A stretch of DNA of 64,000 bases from Spongilla lacustris (taxonomy: Eukaryota > Porifera > Demospongiae > Spongillida > Spongillidae), in the NCBI GenBank assembly GCA_949361645.1, contig OX442428.1, positions 1,254,084 through 1,318,083 on the forward strand, in the 5' to 3' direction. Each line of letters starts with the position of its first letter. Position 1 is the stretch's first letter. The translations under genes were made by a program, and so were the position numbers. The notes under the pieces are model-generated. The model searched no databases. It saw only the letters and a list, made by a program, of their open reading frames with translations, and was not told the DNA's origin. Shown one piece after another: positions 11,819 through 25,300 of this stretch.

Positions 11819-14477
11819 TCAAGAATCATTGGCTGCTTTGTTAGCAATTGTTAGCATCTCGATTGGATGATCTTCTGGTATCCTCCCTGTGGTTAGAAAA
11901 TATTTTCTGAACTCCAGTGTATTCCTCAATACGCTTATGCACACTTACCTGCTTGTAATGAAGGATTTCCTCTCCTGCGACTCTGCAATTTTTTTTGCAA
12001 GAGAGACATAATTAAAAGTCACCTAATAATCGAGTGGTCTTACAATAAAATACCAAATTCAGTATGATGTTACCACATTTCTTTTCTCTCCTCTACTTCC
12101 CCTTTCCTCCAGAGGAGAAAAGCCGCCCCCACTTTATTATTTGAATCACTTTGTAAATAACTTGGAACCTCTTCCACCAGCAAATCTAAATCTTCCTCAC
12201 AGTCATGCTATCCACTCATCTCCCAAATCTATCTTTGAGCTCTAAAGAATCTGAATCTTGCTTTTTTTTTTCTGCTTGGCCTTAGAGTTTATTTTTAAGA
12301 AGTGTTAGTGTAGTAATGTGCTGTGTAACTTTAATTATCTTTTAAAACATTTTTTTTTGTAGTGAACCATCCAATATTATGTTCCTAGCAATAAATAATT
12401 CATACATACAGACAGGTAAGTGGGATAATTATTAAATTTAATGCGGTACTGCTTTTCCCCCTTGCTACGTACACCACTATATACAGTCAAAGCAATATTA
12501 ATTTTAATTGTGCTGTATATATAATTATAATTATAATAATTATATATATTATATATGTAAAACTCAGGCTGAAGCTGATGGTATAACACTTACCTGGGTT
12601 CTCAAATCCCGCATTCGTTTTGTTCTCTCTTTGCAAACCTTGTAGTAAGATGCTATCATAAATGGCAGAGTTTTTGATCTTGTTCTTACCTTCTCATCCA
12701 AAAGCACGAACAGAACGAAAAAGAAGAGTCCCTGCAAGTTATAATGCTATATTTAACTCCCCTTTCCATTTTGGAACATCTAAATGTGATGGCATGCAGT
12801 GTGTCAAATGTTTAACCTGCAACGAGACGAATACTGCAAAGGTACATTCTGCAGCTAAGCCCTGGAATTCATTGCCAGTGGTGATGAAGGCAGTGAGAAT
12901 TGAAGCCCCCATCAATGGCAAGGTGAAAAAGGCTGTAGTGAGAAGCCATCTGCATGCAAACATTGTTAAGAGCACCATGGTGACATTTATAGTTTACTTA
13001 CTTAAACGTTTTCAGCTCATGAGTCTCTTGCAAAACTTTCTTCCTTGAGCTGGATGACCTACAAAAGGCAACAGATGCAAGGACCAAAAGGAGAAAAGTG
13101 ACCTGTTGATGTGGGCATGAGTGTGTGGGTGATGTGGGCATGAGTGTGTGGGTGATGTGGGCATGAGTGTGTGGGTGATGTGGGCATGAGTGTGTGGGTG
13201 ATGTGGGCATGAGTGTTGGGTGATGTGGGCATGAGTGTGTGGGTGATGTGGGGATGAGTGTGTGGGTGATGTGTAGGCAGAAGAATTGACAGTTGTTGTT
13301 CCAAATAACAGGATAACTACTATGTAGCTCTCACCGCCGATATTCCCAATGCAGGGCCTGCAAAAAGCCACAGAACACCATTATCACTTGATATCCAGCA
13401 GCTAGTAGGGAAGTGTAATAGTTTGGACATATGTTATGTTAGGGTGTGTGCTCACTCAGCCCAACACCTACTATAGCTGCTGTCCACTTGAGTTGGTGAT
13501 AAAGTAGTACTGATGCCAAAATATCAATCCAAACATGACGATGGGCAGTGGAAAGACTGCACACGGTAGTAATTGCACTTATTCACAATGATACGCTAAC
13601 ACTTACTCCATCCCAGTATGAAAAACAACCAGTGCTTGTTCTTGAGGTGGCTGAATGGAACCACGAGCATTGAGCACAGCAGAACCGCTTCACACAGCAT
13701 CCAGAAGAATGCTGAGAGCCAAAAATATTGGATCAAGCTCCCCACGGTCTTGCATGCAGTCTGCAGGAGAGTGGTATGATCATGTACAAAGAAAATATTC
13801 TTAAGAATTTTTTTTGTTCCTTTCCAAACATACTGTATTTTCTTTGTCTAGCCTGATGCCAGCCATGAATATGAGCAAAGAGATAGTAAGCCCTGCAACG
13901 GTGTTCACTTGCATGAAGTTTCTCATTGTGTTTGGGTTCTTTTTGCTGAGTAGGAATGCATAATTATCATCTATTGCAACTGAAAGACTCGTCATCCTAA
14001 CCAGCATCGCAAAAAGATGAAAGTAATGACCATGAAGACAAGGGAGATGCCACATCCGATGAATGAAATTAGCGGAATGGGTGGAGGGACGTAGGGCTAA
14101 CATGTAGGCAGACACGTGTGCAGACACGGCAGAAAAACAAATTATGTAGCCTGCGTACACACAGTGGTGTCATACCGGTACTTGCTGTGGAATGGTCTGC
14201 AACAGGACTGCAAAGCTGGTCAAATGTGAGCTGGAACAGCTTACATTCGATTTGTTAATTGCATAATTTGAAGTTACACCTTGAGATGACCAAGCACTAA
14301 TTCATTAAATAAGAGATGGTAGAATGCAGAGTCATGATACGGTGCAATTCACTGACTTGTTGTTGAAATCCCAAAAGACACATGTTGCATTGAAACTGGC
14401 GACCTTCGGTTAACCCCATGCAGCCCACAATCCCCTAAAGTTATGACACAGTTTATTGATACTGCAGTCTGGACTTA
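11819..14477 (-). pseudogene. Adhesion GPCR copy A: 5'-truncated, 3' end intact
   Basis: Exons by homology to copy B: GPS 14357-14403 and 14182-14296; TM1 14002-14096; TM2 13834-13945; TM3 13607-13760; TM4 13456-13556; microexon 13335-13357; TM5 13002-13102; TM6/7 12817-12949; TM7 12690-12731; tail 12594-12638. Two further exons are found only here: 11949-11982 (SRRRGNPSLQA) and 11819-11886 (IPEDHPIEM...KAANDS, stop). The phases of the two new exons fit. Homology to copy B stops at 14477, exactly at a splice donor, and continues into the duplicated intergenic block, so the mucin, hormone-receptor and GAIN exons are missing. The TM4 exon has the same frame problem as copy B. Introns are mostly very short. 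As assembled it cannot make a full receptor. Alternatives are a misassembly, or one allele of the copy B locus. Confidence 0.7.
13105..13275. repeat. 23-bp minisatellite in the TM4/TM5-side intron of GPCR copy A
   Basis: Repeats of TGATGTGGGCATGAGTGTGTG with one shortened unit. The equivalent array in copy B (43213-43360) has one unit fewer. Confidence 0.9.
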
Positions 14478-14953
14478 GCTTTTAAAGGGTCTGACACAGT
14501 GACAAGAGTTCTAGGTTGCATGCTTTCTATTTCAGCATCATTATGACATATAGTTAAAAGTAGTACCACATCATCAGGCTAATGAGGCACATGCTTTGCT
14601 CAAGTAATGGCTAGGTAAATGCCACCCTTTAACACAACTGAGGTTTCTGCAATATTATGTGCTTCTTGTCTTAATTCCTACCAGAATTCTTGTCTTCCCG
14701 GCCAGGATTCTTGTCTTCCTATCTAACCAGGGATTCCTGTTGTCCTATCTTCTGTTCCTGTCTTCCTGTCTTCCTGTCTTCATGTCTTCCTGTCTTCCTG
14801 TCTTCCTGTCTTCCTGTCATCCTGTCGTCCTGTCATCCTGTCGTCCATTGTCTTCCTACTAGCCTTCCCTGTATAGTCAGTCAGGATGCTTGTCTTCGCA
14901 GCTGATACATTATCACCTCTGAGGCCAGTTTTAAGGTGCCTTTGCAGCCTGTA
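14478..14953. repeat. Duplicated intergenic block, copy 2, left half
   Basis: Near-identical to about 4115-4573. Its right half resumes at 31288 after the inserted transposon complex. It abuts the truncated GPCR copy A at the shared sequence AGCTTTTAAA. Confidence 0.85.
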
Positions 14954-15969
14954 CACTGTTAAAAAAACTGGCCCAAGGGGTGTTAGGTTTGAGGGGTGTT
15001 ACAGCCCGATGAGTGTTATGGCAACACACTAGGGTGTTCAGCTGACATGTATGGGTGTTAGCAGGCTATGCTGGGGTGTTAGCAGCATACCCCACCAACA
15101 GTGGGGTGTGATTTTAGAGGTGTGTTGTCACAACACTGGTTTACCGCATTACACCCCAATGTTCAGCCTTGTGTGTAATTACTTTCTGACGGTTGAGGGC
15201 GTGGTTTGCGAGATATAGTATGGCAGCATAGCTGTGACTTCATATTTGTGGTGATATAGATACAGTTACTGGACTTTAAGTGACAGAGTTATATCTTAAA
15301 GGTATATGCACGCACACAACATACCAGTTAAAAATGTCTAACATAGGGTGGCCATGGCCCGTGCATTGGTGTGGATTTCTAGACTAGGGCAGTGCGTATG
15401 CACGTTGCCTTTTCGAAATGCGCAGCAATTACCGTATTCATGCGTGTAATCTAGCTGTGCTTATGAAGGCTAGTGTGCAGTGTTCGTCAATGTGCACCGC
15501 TGTGCTCATGCTAGCGCTTCGCTAGCAGTAGTGTGTTGTAGTACGCATGCATAGGCCCTATACTAAGTTTCAAATTTGATGCAAGCTTGTTCATGCCACT
15601 TTGTGTTGAAAGTGAAGTCAAGGTTAATAAGTAGCGTGGCATAGCCTACTTGGATTCTATTTAGATCACACCCTAGTAAAATGACATGTGAGCATATATA
15701 CATCACTACTCACACTGAAGTATTGCATATAGCAAGGAAACAGTCTATATTAATTTCAAAAAATATATATTTCACAGCTTGAATATTGGGTTTATGCTAA
15801 AAGTGTTCATGCAGTCATGTGGCTATGTACATGTCTATATCATTATACCACATGCAGGTCCTGATAGAAAGTAGACAATAATGAAATATGCTGGATGCTG
15901 CTGAACACTGTTGTGTGGCCTTAATGGCAGGAGTTTGGACACTCTTTGCATTCTCCCTCATTCCATCAG

Positions 15970-17020
15970 TACTGAGGTGCGTTCCATACACACATGTACA
16001 TACACACATGCACACATACACACATGTTGCATATACATACACACACGCACACATACACACACATACATACACATACACACATGCACACATACACACACAT
16101 ACATACACACATGCGCACACACATGCACACACATACGCACATGCACAGATACACATGCATAAACACATGCACTGTACACACACATGCACATGCACACACA
16201 TGCACACACATGCACACACATGCACACACATGCACACACATGCACACACATACACACACACAAACATACACACCAGGGATTTAAATTAGGGGCAACACAC
16301 CTGCACACATACACACATTTTCAACAGGGGGTGGGTTTCAGAATATATAAAAATATAGGGGTTGGGCAAAAATGAATGTCTTCCCTCTGCACTGTTATAT
16401 GGCATGCCATGTAGTATTATTTTTGTGTAAACCAGGGGGTGGGTTAGTCAAATTAGGGGCAATCCAGTACACACACATGTACATGTACACACACACATGC
16501 ACACATGCACACACATGCATACATACACACCTACACACATGCACACATACACACATGCATACACACATGCACACACACATGCACACATACACACATGCTG
16601 ACACATGCACACACATGCACACACATGCACACACACACACATACACACATGCACACACATGCACACACATGCACACATACACACATGCTGACACATGCAC
16701 ACACACACACATACACACATGCACACACATACACACATACACACATGCACACACACATACACACATGCACACACACATGCACACACATGCACACACATAC
16801 ACACATGACACACACATACACACATACACACATGCACACATACACACATGCACACACATGCACATGTACACACATGCCCACACATGCACACACATGCACA
16901 CATGCATACACACACGCACACACACATACACACACATACACATACACATACATGTACACACACGCACACACACATACACACACGCACGCACACACACATG
17001 CACATATACACACACATGCA
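15970..17020. repeat. CA-rich satellite (CACATGCACA / CACATACACA)
   Basis: Two dense arrays, 15970-16290 and 16470-17020, separated by about 180 bp of unique DNA. ORFs through them are pure low-complexity His/Thr or Cys/Val strings and are not genes. Confidence 0.95.
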
Positions 17021-17021
17021 C

Positions 17022-17699
17022 CAGTGGCGTAGGAAGGGAATATAAAGTGCAGCGGCCAATAACGGCGGTTCCCCTGCCTCCACGGGGAAGGTGCCGGAGG
17101 GGGGGCACCCCTCCCACCCAGCCAGGGGTATGCATGGGGGCCGGGAGCACTGGAAGTCCCGCCATAGGGGTCTGGGGCGGAGCCCCAGAAGCCAACGCTT
17201 TTTGCGTAGATAAACTCCAAAAACTACGCAAAGACTGTAAGCAGTAAACAGTACGTTTCTTTTGAGACCTTGCCTCTGTGCATGTAATATAAAACAGCTA
17301 CATGTATAGTGCAGCCAAGGGCACTTGTGGTAGCAGCTAGTTGTAAACTACATAGTATGGTAGCTTAAAACCAATTAATGCCTTTGGTGATTTGATCTCA
17401 TATGTGGTCAAAAAAAATTTGTGTGGCAGGATGGGATAATGTAATGACACCCACTGAAGCCATGTTCATGAAGAACTTCAAATTGGTATTATTGTTCATT
17501 GGTTTGTGGCCAAAGTTTTGCTTGTGAAGGTACATGTATAAGTGATTGATTATAATGTAATTAACTAGCAGCAATTGCTCAGCTAATTAAATTCATACAC
17601 ATGTACATGTGTGCTTGTATCTTGTCAACCTATTATTATTGTTCATGGAAAAGTGCAGCGGCCATGGCCGCTGCTGCCGCCCCAGCTCCTACGCCACTG
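17022..17699. mobile_element. TIR element, empty copy (CAGTGGCGTAGGA ends)
   Basis: Begins CAGTGGCGTAGGAAGGG and ends CTCCTACGCCACTG, so the inverted ends are 13 bp. Both sides are flanked by TGCAC, a possible 5-bp target duplication (ambiguous because the surroundings are CA satellite). No ORF of note. This copy lacks the two insertions found in the second copy and so supplies both empty sites: CTTAAAACC at 17364-17372 and GAAGCC at 17456-17461. Confidence 0.8.
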
Positions 17700-18058
17700 T
17701 GCACACATACACACATGCACAAACACACATGCACACACACATACACACATGCACACACACATGCACACACACATGCACACACACATGCACACACACATAC
17801 ACACACGTATATACACACATGACACACACATACACACATGCACACACACATGCACACACACACACATGACACACACACACACACACACATGCACACATAC
17901 ACACATGCACACACATGACACACAAGCATACACATCAGGGATATATCGCCACATTCACACATACACACACACACACATGTACACACATATACACATACAC
18001 ACACGCACACACACATACACAAATGCACACACACATGCACATATACACACACATGCAC
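17700..18058. repeat. CA-rich satellite between the two TIR-element copies
   Basis: Same CACATGCACA-type composition as the flanking arrays. Confidence 0.9.
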
Positions 18059-18657
18059 CAGTGGCGTAGGAAGGGAATATAAAGTGCAGCGGCCAATAAC
18101 GGCGGTTCCCCTGCCTCCATGGGGAAGGTGCGGGAGGGGGGGCACCCTTCCCACCCAGCCAGGGGTATGCATGGGGGCCGGGAGCACTGGAAGTCCTGCC
18201 ATAGGGGTCTGGGGCGGAGCCCCAGAAGCCAACGCTTTTTGTGTAGATAAACTCCAAAAACTACGCAAAGACTGTAAGCAGTAAACAGTAAGTTTCTTTT
18301 GAGACCTTGCCTCTGTGCATGTAATATAAAACAGCTACATGTATAGTGCAGCCAAGGGCACTTGTGGTAGCAGTTGTAAACTACATAGTATGGTACCTTA
18401 ATCATAGATTGACGGATCGTGACTTAAGTCATTAATTAGTGACTTAAGTCACTGAACTTTTGAAACGATAAAACACTCGAATTGGTGACGCCAGTGCGTT
18501 TTTTTTTTAATTGTGCACGTACTGTGTGGCATGCAGCTTTAAACTGTTCTAAAATGGTTGTATTTTAAGCCAGAGGAGCGTAGCAAATAGGGCAGCTTGT
18601 ATCGCTGTTTGGCGGCAAACATTACAAAATACGCCCCTTTTTTGTGTTCAAACCGCG

Positions 18658-19167
18658 ATGCCTTTCCTTGTTGGCGATCGTGTTACATGCAACGGAGCTA
18701 AGATATTAGGCAACAAACATGCAAAGCAGAGGTACGGAAGGATTTTTAACGAAACAAAACTCCTTGGGGGTGTACAGAGAATTAACGGTAAAGGGCGTAG
18801 TGTAAAATGCATCATTTATTTTTATGAAGGCGCTACTTTGAAGGCGTTTTCCGCACGCAGCATTAGGCGGCACAGCACTGCAGCAGGCGGCAATGCTGAA
18901 GCATCCATTCCCACAGCCATTTCTATAGCAATTAGTTCCCCAAACCCGGCGATTGAAGAACCACATGAGCAAGAAAGCGATGACGTCGGTGATGGCAGTA
19001 GTTTATCTTGTCATGGCGTACAATGGAAGGCAGTAGATGGCATTGTTGAAGGCTGGAGATCCTCACCTCAGTTTGATACACACATTTTGTGGGGTAATGA
19101 TGTAGAAGAGATACACAGGACTACTGGAAATTGTCTTTCCATTACAAATGCATGCTGCCAGATGTGA
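18658..19167 (+). pseudogene. Transposase N-terminal remnant (piggyBac-like, tentative)
   Basis: A 169-codon ORF from ATG. The first ~75 residues form a small basic domain (GDRVTCNG, KGRSVKCIIYF); then comes an acidic Ser-rich linker (EQESDDVGDG); the last part (WKAVDGIVEGWRSSPQF) resembles the segment leading into a transposase core but stops there. A piggyBac transposase is usually 500-600 residues, so this is a fragment. The assignment depends mainly on the TTAA ends. Confidence 0.5.
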
Positions 19168-19413
19168 TTTCAATACCGATTGCCTGTAGGATGCCCTAAG
19201 GCCACTGAATACTTATTGGTTTGATCATGAGAGCTGCAAATAGGTATCATATTTTGGACGACGCGTACTCTCTGTTCAATGGTTTCACCCGGGCACAGAA
19301 GCAGTTGCTGTAGCTTTACTTATATACATGCAAGTACCAATAAACGTAAACCTATACTCATGCACGCTCAGCAACAGGATTAACATGCAACATTTCCACA
19401 CAACATTGCCCCA

Positions 19414-19617
19414 TTGTGCCTGCATCCATTGTATGACAAAAACTCTGCTACTTGTGTAGCTACCAATGCTAGTAGTGCTTGCAGTGTATGCAAAAGCCTG
19501 TGCAAGAACTATTGTACTGTGTGCTCTGAAATGGAAAATGACAACATTGTTGCCTTATGTGGACTGAAGTCTAAGCAAGGAAGTGCCTGTATAGTAAAGC
19601 ACATATATAATCAGTGA
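19414..19617 (+). pseudogene. Transposase C-terminal Cys-rich remnant (tentative)
   Basis: About 67 codons with closely spaced cysteines: CSVCKSLCKNYCTVCSE, then LC...CIVKHIYNQ. The C-x2-C...C-x2-C...C...H spacing resembles the zinc-binding tail of piggyBac transposases. The DDD catalytic core that should lie between this and the N-terminal remnant is missing. Confidence 0.5.
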
Positions 19618-20604
19618 TTTACCATGCCTTTGTACACATACGAAGTGATCATGTGTAGCCTAAATGAAATTCATTTATGTGAACCTGCTGTTATCTGTAT
19701 TAACAATCAACCACATGTAGCTGGGTATAAATCTCATTTCACCGTATCCCAGGGTAGTGACTTAAGTCACTGACTTAAGTCACTCCCGTTTCAGTCAATC
19801 TATGATTAAAACCAATTAATGCCTTTGGTGATTTGATCTCATATGTGGTCAAAAAAAATTTGTGTGGCAGGAAGGGATAATATAATGACACCCACTGAAG
19901 CCTATGGAACGCCGTTGCCGTCAATATTCAATTTTTTATGAAAAATTTTCCCCACCGCGGGCCCCGTATTTATTTTTATTTTTATATATTTTACCCCAAT
20001 CTTGGTGTGCATCTATTAGAATAGTGTACGATTTGTCCCCTCCCTACCAAGCTGCCGTGCCCTACAACGTACGAAGTTGCCCGTGCCCTACAGCCTACAA
20101 AGCTGCCGTGACCTACAACGTACGAAGTTGCCCGTGCCCTACACTCGCTACAGCCTACAAAGCTGCCGTGCCCCATCACAATGTCGAACTATCGATCGAG
20201 TCATCTACTTATATCTTGAGGTGCGTTTAACGCTGCTACTTTAGTACTTGCTATACTCGTTCATATATGAGAGTTTCTAATTTCAATAGGTTACAGCACT
20301 AGGCCCTATAAAGTATGATATATCACTACATAATCAGCGTGCAGTTCTCGACTCGTTGAAGCATTTCTGCAAGTCAGACCCGACAGAGGAAGCATATGGC
20401 AGGCACTAGGAGAACTTTGCGAAAGGTAGGAGGCGGGGGGGGGGGGGGGGGGGGGATGAATATCAGCAAACTGGCATGGGCTATTCCATTATTTCACCAA
20501 TAGATCCCACCTGGAGCATACTTTTAAATACTCCTGGACGAGCTTCTATTTGGTTACACCTCCCTGGCCAAGCTTTTGTTTTTTATTTCCAAACACACGC
20601 ACAT

Positions 20605-20605
<1 letters not shown>

Positions 20606-20655
<50 letters not shown>

Positions 20656-20704
20656 AACACACACAAACACACAAACACACACAAACACACACACACGCAC
20701 ACAA
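20606..20704. repeat. (CA)n / CACAAA microsatellite, left arm
   Basis: Mirrored at about 28107-28203 in the right arm, with slightly different length. Confidence 0.95.
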
Positions 20705-21409
20705 ACTTACACACCCTATACCCCCCTGGACACCATTTATTGTCATTTATTAGGGGTGGACACAAGTATGTCACAGCTGTGACATAATTACAAAAGTGTG
20801 TACAATACAAAGTACCTGCTCATCAGTGCCACCACCAAAATGAATTTTATGAATAGACGTTGCAGTGAAGTTTAAAAAAACAACAACATTGGGAGCATGG
20901 AAGGGAACAAGGGGTGGAGTAATAATTAGGTGATCTGCGCCTGGTACATTTGCCATAGTCAGCTGACATTCTCGGGAATATCTTGTACCTGGTCTGGTGA
21001 GATGTGCGTGTACATGTAGGCCTGCGTACATGTGTCTGCAGTGTGCATGTGTGTGTGTGTGAGTATTTGTGTATGTATGTGTGTGTGCTTATGGTCCTCT
21101 GTGTTCTTTCCAGACCTGCTGGGTGATGAGCAAGTGCTGGACTGTTGAGCTTCTGCTTCAACTGTTGCGTATGTTTCAATTTGTTAATCCAAAGGCTACA
21201 TATACTCTAAAATTGCATCCATGATTCAAAAGGTTATACAGGGTATCAACATCTGCCATTAAACAGAGCAACAGTTCTAGCCTGCACATTAGCATATATA
21301 ATATTACAGTCCTTTGTGTTATACTTAAATGGTATGTTAATAGTGGTCCAATTTAATAATCAAAAATTCTCCTAAATATAATTTTGAACCTGAAAGCCGT
21401 CTAATCAGT

Positions 21410-21411
<2 letters not shown>

Positions 21412-21492
<81 letters not shown>
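21412..21492. repeat. (GT)n microsatellite, left arm
   Basis: Mirrored as (CA)n at 27311-27393 in the right arm. Confidence 0.95.
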
Positions 21493-21495
<3 letters not shown>

Positions 21496-21578
21496 TGAGT
21501 GTGGAGGGGCTGCACAGCCATAGTTATCTATGGCCTTAATAACTTGATAGTGATCGATTGCTTGTATCTTTGTATTAA

Positions 21579-22305
21579 TACCGCGTCCGCGAGTAAAGTG
21601 GGTCAGAATTGAGGGGAAACTAAAAACCTAAAAGATCCGCTAGCAATAGAATCACAGGTACTGGTTGTAAAATAAGTAGAGTAACCTTTTACACTATGTT
21701 CACATTATAAGAGCTGCAACTATCACAGTTTTGATGCACACAGTTGAAATGAACTAGTGCAGTACTACACTTATCATTTAATCACTTTGCACCCATCCCT
21801 TTCTTGACTATAAATTCACAAGCATGCATGAGCCATCTACATGTATATCAATGCAGCTCTTGGTTTCCTTGAAAATATAAATTACATGTACATGCAGACT
21901 CGCAATGCATCGTGAAAAGCAGCAAATTGAAACCGCACGCAGTAATGTATAGAGTTTTATAGACACCATAGAACACATACACGCAGTAAAAGAAATATAT
22001 TGCATATGATTGAAAAAGCATAAGAACGTTTAAAGGTTCAACTTGGCGTATACAATGTGATTATTGCCGTTTTTGTATGATGATGAAATATGTTTTCATC
22101 GGCATGGACCACTTTTATATCGCCGCATTTGTTGCATCGAGCAAGCTGAATGATCTCTCACAAAATGCACCCAATGTTGTCTCAAGAGTTGTACTTTCAA
22201 ATTCCTGTATTTGAAAAGATAAATACTCATCAGCAGACCTTTTATTTTATTTTTGCTTCCCCCAAAAACGGCCTAAATTTACCCACTTTACTCACGGACG
22301 CAGTG
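21579..22305. mobile_element. TTAA-flanked miniature element (family with ...GCGTCCGYGAGTAAAGTGGG ends)
   Basis: Left end TACCGCGTCCGCGAGTAAAG, right-end complement CACTGCGTCCGTGAGTAAAG, TTAA on both sides (21575-21578 and 22306-22309). A related copy lies at 61392-62016, also with TTAA. No coding capacity. In the right arm of the palindrome only the part facing outward is present (26563 to about 27230), so the arm boundary falls inside this element. Confidence 0.75.
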
Positions 22306-22309
22306 TTAA

Positions 22310-25300
22310 ACATAGTGGGACAACCAGGATAGATACAGTGTAGGACACTGAATTAATTTATGAACTTGGTTTTCTTTGCCTTGCACTGGTTTTTGCATTC
22401 TTCTTACTTATTTATTGCACCTTGAATAGCATACACATGTGCATGTAGATTTCTGAAAGCTGGTTATTGGAGCTGTACTTTCATTCTGACGTGTTAGAAA
22501 TTCACTGCTGCTTTTTAATTTTAACATGCGTAAATTGCTTGAAGTTTTTAAAATTCGTTTGTATCCAATTGATGTCCCCATATTAGATATGGTGGTAGGT
22601 GAAAGTCAAGGAGCTCGCCTTATTTATTTTAAAAAAACTTGAAATTGTTCCTCATTTTAACCTGTTAGTCTCCCATCTCCATGTCCTAGATCCAGATACA
22701 TACATGTAACTGTCCTAGATCAAGGATCATGATATGGCAGGCTTGGCCACTAGAGCTGCAATATCAGGCTCATCATGCATTGAGCAGTGTTGTTGGTGAA
22801 TAATACTTTGCCTATGGTAGAGCACGCATTGATACATGTACATGTACCTTGGTTAAAATGTTATAATTAGCATGTGCCTTTGAGGTTTGGATTTTGAGCT
22901 CTTTGCAATTACATGTATGTATTCATCCTGCATGTTTCGCCACATCATTCAATTGTAGAGCTTGCCAACACGACCTGAATATCTTCCCTATACTGCTGGA
23001 TTGTTCTGTTTTTAAAAATAGTTGCTAATTTGGTTCTTTAATTAATATGTTATCGTGCATCCATGCATTTATAAAAAATTTTTTTAGATACAAATAACCC
23101 AGTCACATCTCAGCAATTTGGCTGACAATAAAGTAACCCACAGACAGTATCATAAAGGTGCTAAAACTTTTCTGAAGATTAAAGATACTCCCCTCCCAGT
23201 CAGAGTACTGTAAGGTCTCTTTGGTGTCTCAGAGGTGTGCAGAGAATGCTCTTTATTAATTCATTTTGTGGACTGGCTGTGTGGTTTGCATGAGTGTATG
23301 TGGTATGTGGAACAATCCTTGGTACACCAGCACTCAATTTGCTCTCTCTTTCCCTCACAACTGTATTGACTGGTCACACCAAGTATATTTGATGACTAGA
23401 AAGAAAACACACCAACCTCAATGGAACACTTCCTGCTGAGCCTTCGATATCCTGTGCAAGAGCTCGTTGGAACTAACTTTACTGAGGTTGAACACTTCCC
23501 TCAGTAGATTCATTGCAAACTGACTATTTTTATTCCAATATCTGTCATTCTTTTTTATTATGCAAATTGTGTAATGTTCTTGTCATAAAATATTGCCAAG
23601 TGCATGAATCTTTAGTGGAGAGATGCAGTGTCATTGATATTTTGTTGTGTAGAAGACCAAACAGAGCATGCTGGGTGGAAGTAAGACTATTTAACAGCTT
23701 ACTATAATATGCCCAAAACATTGATCCTAATCTTCATGTGTTGCTAATTATATAGAATTGGCTATATATGGATTGTTGAAGGTGTGTTTGTGTTGTGTAT
23801 GCAGGTGTCAGTATGTAAAACATATAATTATGCCATTTTAATATATTTATTTTGATTTTTCTAGGTAGATTTTAGCCCTAGCATGATTAATACACAATGC
23901 TCAGACTGACTTAATTTGTGTCTTTGTATGTATCAGTCAATTCTGGTTCTGTATCAGGCTAATTATGTAATGTGACTGTGTTGTGTACATGTAATCCAGG
24001 TATAAAATTTAATAGCATTGTACCAGTTCGGGGTTGCTGAGTTACTAGCCTTATCTGCAGGTGAGTTAGAGTGAAATGAGATAAATTTTTAAACACTGTT
24101 AATAAAAAATAGTAAATGCCATATCCTTTGTAAGTTGTAGTGTCCTATCTCAGACCATCATTGAAAGTATTTAGTACTCTACTGCATCAGATGGGTGGCA
24201 ATCTGTTAAAAGTATCAAATGGTGCTCGTTACAAACATGTCAACCAAATGTGTTGCTATGGCAACTCACATAGCAACACATTTTGTGAGCAGGCCATATG
24301 CTGAATGATAATTTTTAAATATCTCTTGGACCCGCCATTGGCAGCAGATAAAGCCCGACTTCTTTTTGTGTCGGCACTCCACACTGCTTCATGGCTTTCT
24401 GTTGTCCTTTCAAATGGCTTGGGTCTGCACATGGACTCTGATGAATTTCAGACTGCAGTGAAGTGGTGACTGGGTATGGAGACCTCTGTTGTGGTTCCAC
24501 ATGTTCCCTCTGCCCAAACAGTGGCCTAGACCTACTTGGCCATTATGCCACTACATGCAAATGTGGAGGTGATGTTGTTCTGAAATAGAGGAACATATTG
24601 GTGGATAGTCTGGGGACCCAACTAATGGTTGTACTAACCATCAGTCAGATCCCCAGACTACTTGGTGGATGGGCTCACTGGCTTGTTCTGGACTCAGCCA
24701 TGATTATCGGCCAGCTGACATTTTAGTTTTTGACAGGGGGCATGAGAAGCCTGCTGCTCTGGACATAGCTGTTGCTTCACGGCTTAATGCATGGAGGCGG
24801 GTGACCTGTGATTGGTGGTGCAGCAGCTCAGGCTGCTGAGGCACGGAATCATGCAACCAATGACCAGAAGTGTTCAGATCTGGGGTGGGCTTGTGTACCA
24901 CTTGCTGTTGAATCCTGTGGCAAAGAAGCCCAGGAGTGTTTTTCCTGTCTTGCCTCACGTCCAACAAGGCCACCTTCGATCTTTACAGTGGCCTGATCAT
25001 TAGAACCATGCTCTAGCTAGGAATTGACAAACTCAAAGCAATCACGTCAGTTAGCTTCCACAATGGTGACAATAACCAACCAGTGTGTATAGTTAGATTT
25101 ACTTGTGCATTCATATATTAATGTTATGTATGTTCATAATTTCATAATTTTTATAATTGCAATAGTAATGACACATGTACAGTTGCAAAAAATTGTCTCC
25201 ATCATTAAGATACATATAGAATAAAGTATATTATTTATTATTTCACTGTACATGGTTATCTTGCTACTGCATGCACCTGAACCATCACTCAACTATGAAC

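Larger units (their letters stand above)
18402..19805 (+). mobile_element. piggyBac-like element with internal deletion, TTAA target duplication
   Basis: Inverted ends TCATAGATTGAC are flanked by TTAA at 18398-18401 and 19806-19809; the empty site in the sister copy has a single TTAA (17365-17368). Just inside each end is a GTGACTTAAGTCA palindrome, two copies per side. TTAA duplication is the hallmark of piggyBac (and of Kolobok) transposons. The coding remnant inside (18658-19167 and 19414-19617) looks like the two ends of a transposase without its catalytic middle, so the element would be non-autonomous. Confidence 0.8.

Noticed and set aside
12662..13048. 128-codon plus-strand ORF, also at 42768-43154
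   Set aside because: Conserved only because the region is duplicated; the opposite strand carries TM6, TM7 and tail exons with good splice sites.
15815..18268. Many His/Thr and Cys/Val ORFs of 60-290 codons
   Set aside because: Translations of CA-rich satellite DNA on both strands. Splicing or a conserved domain is nowhere supported.
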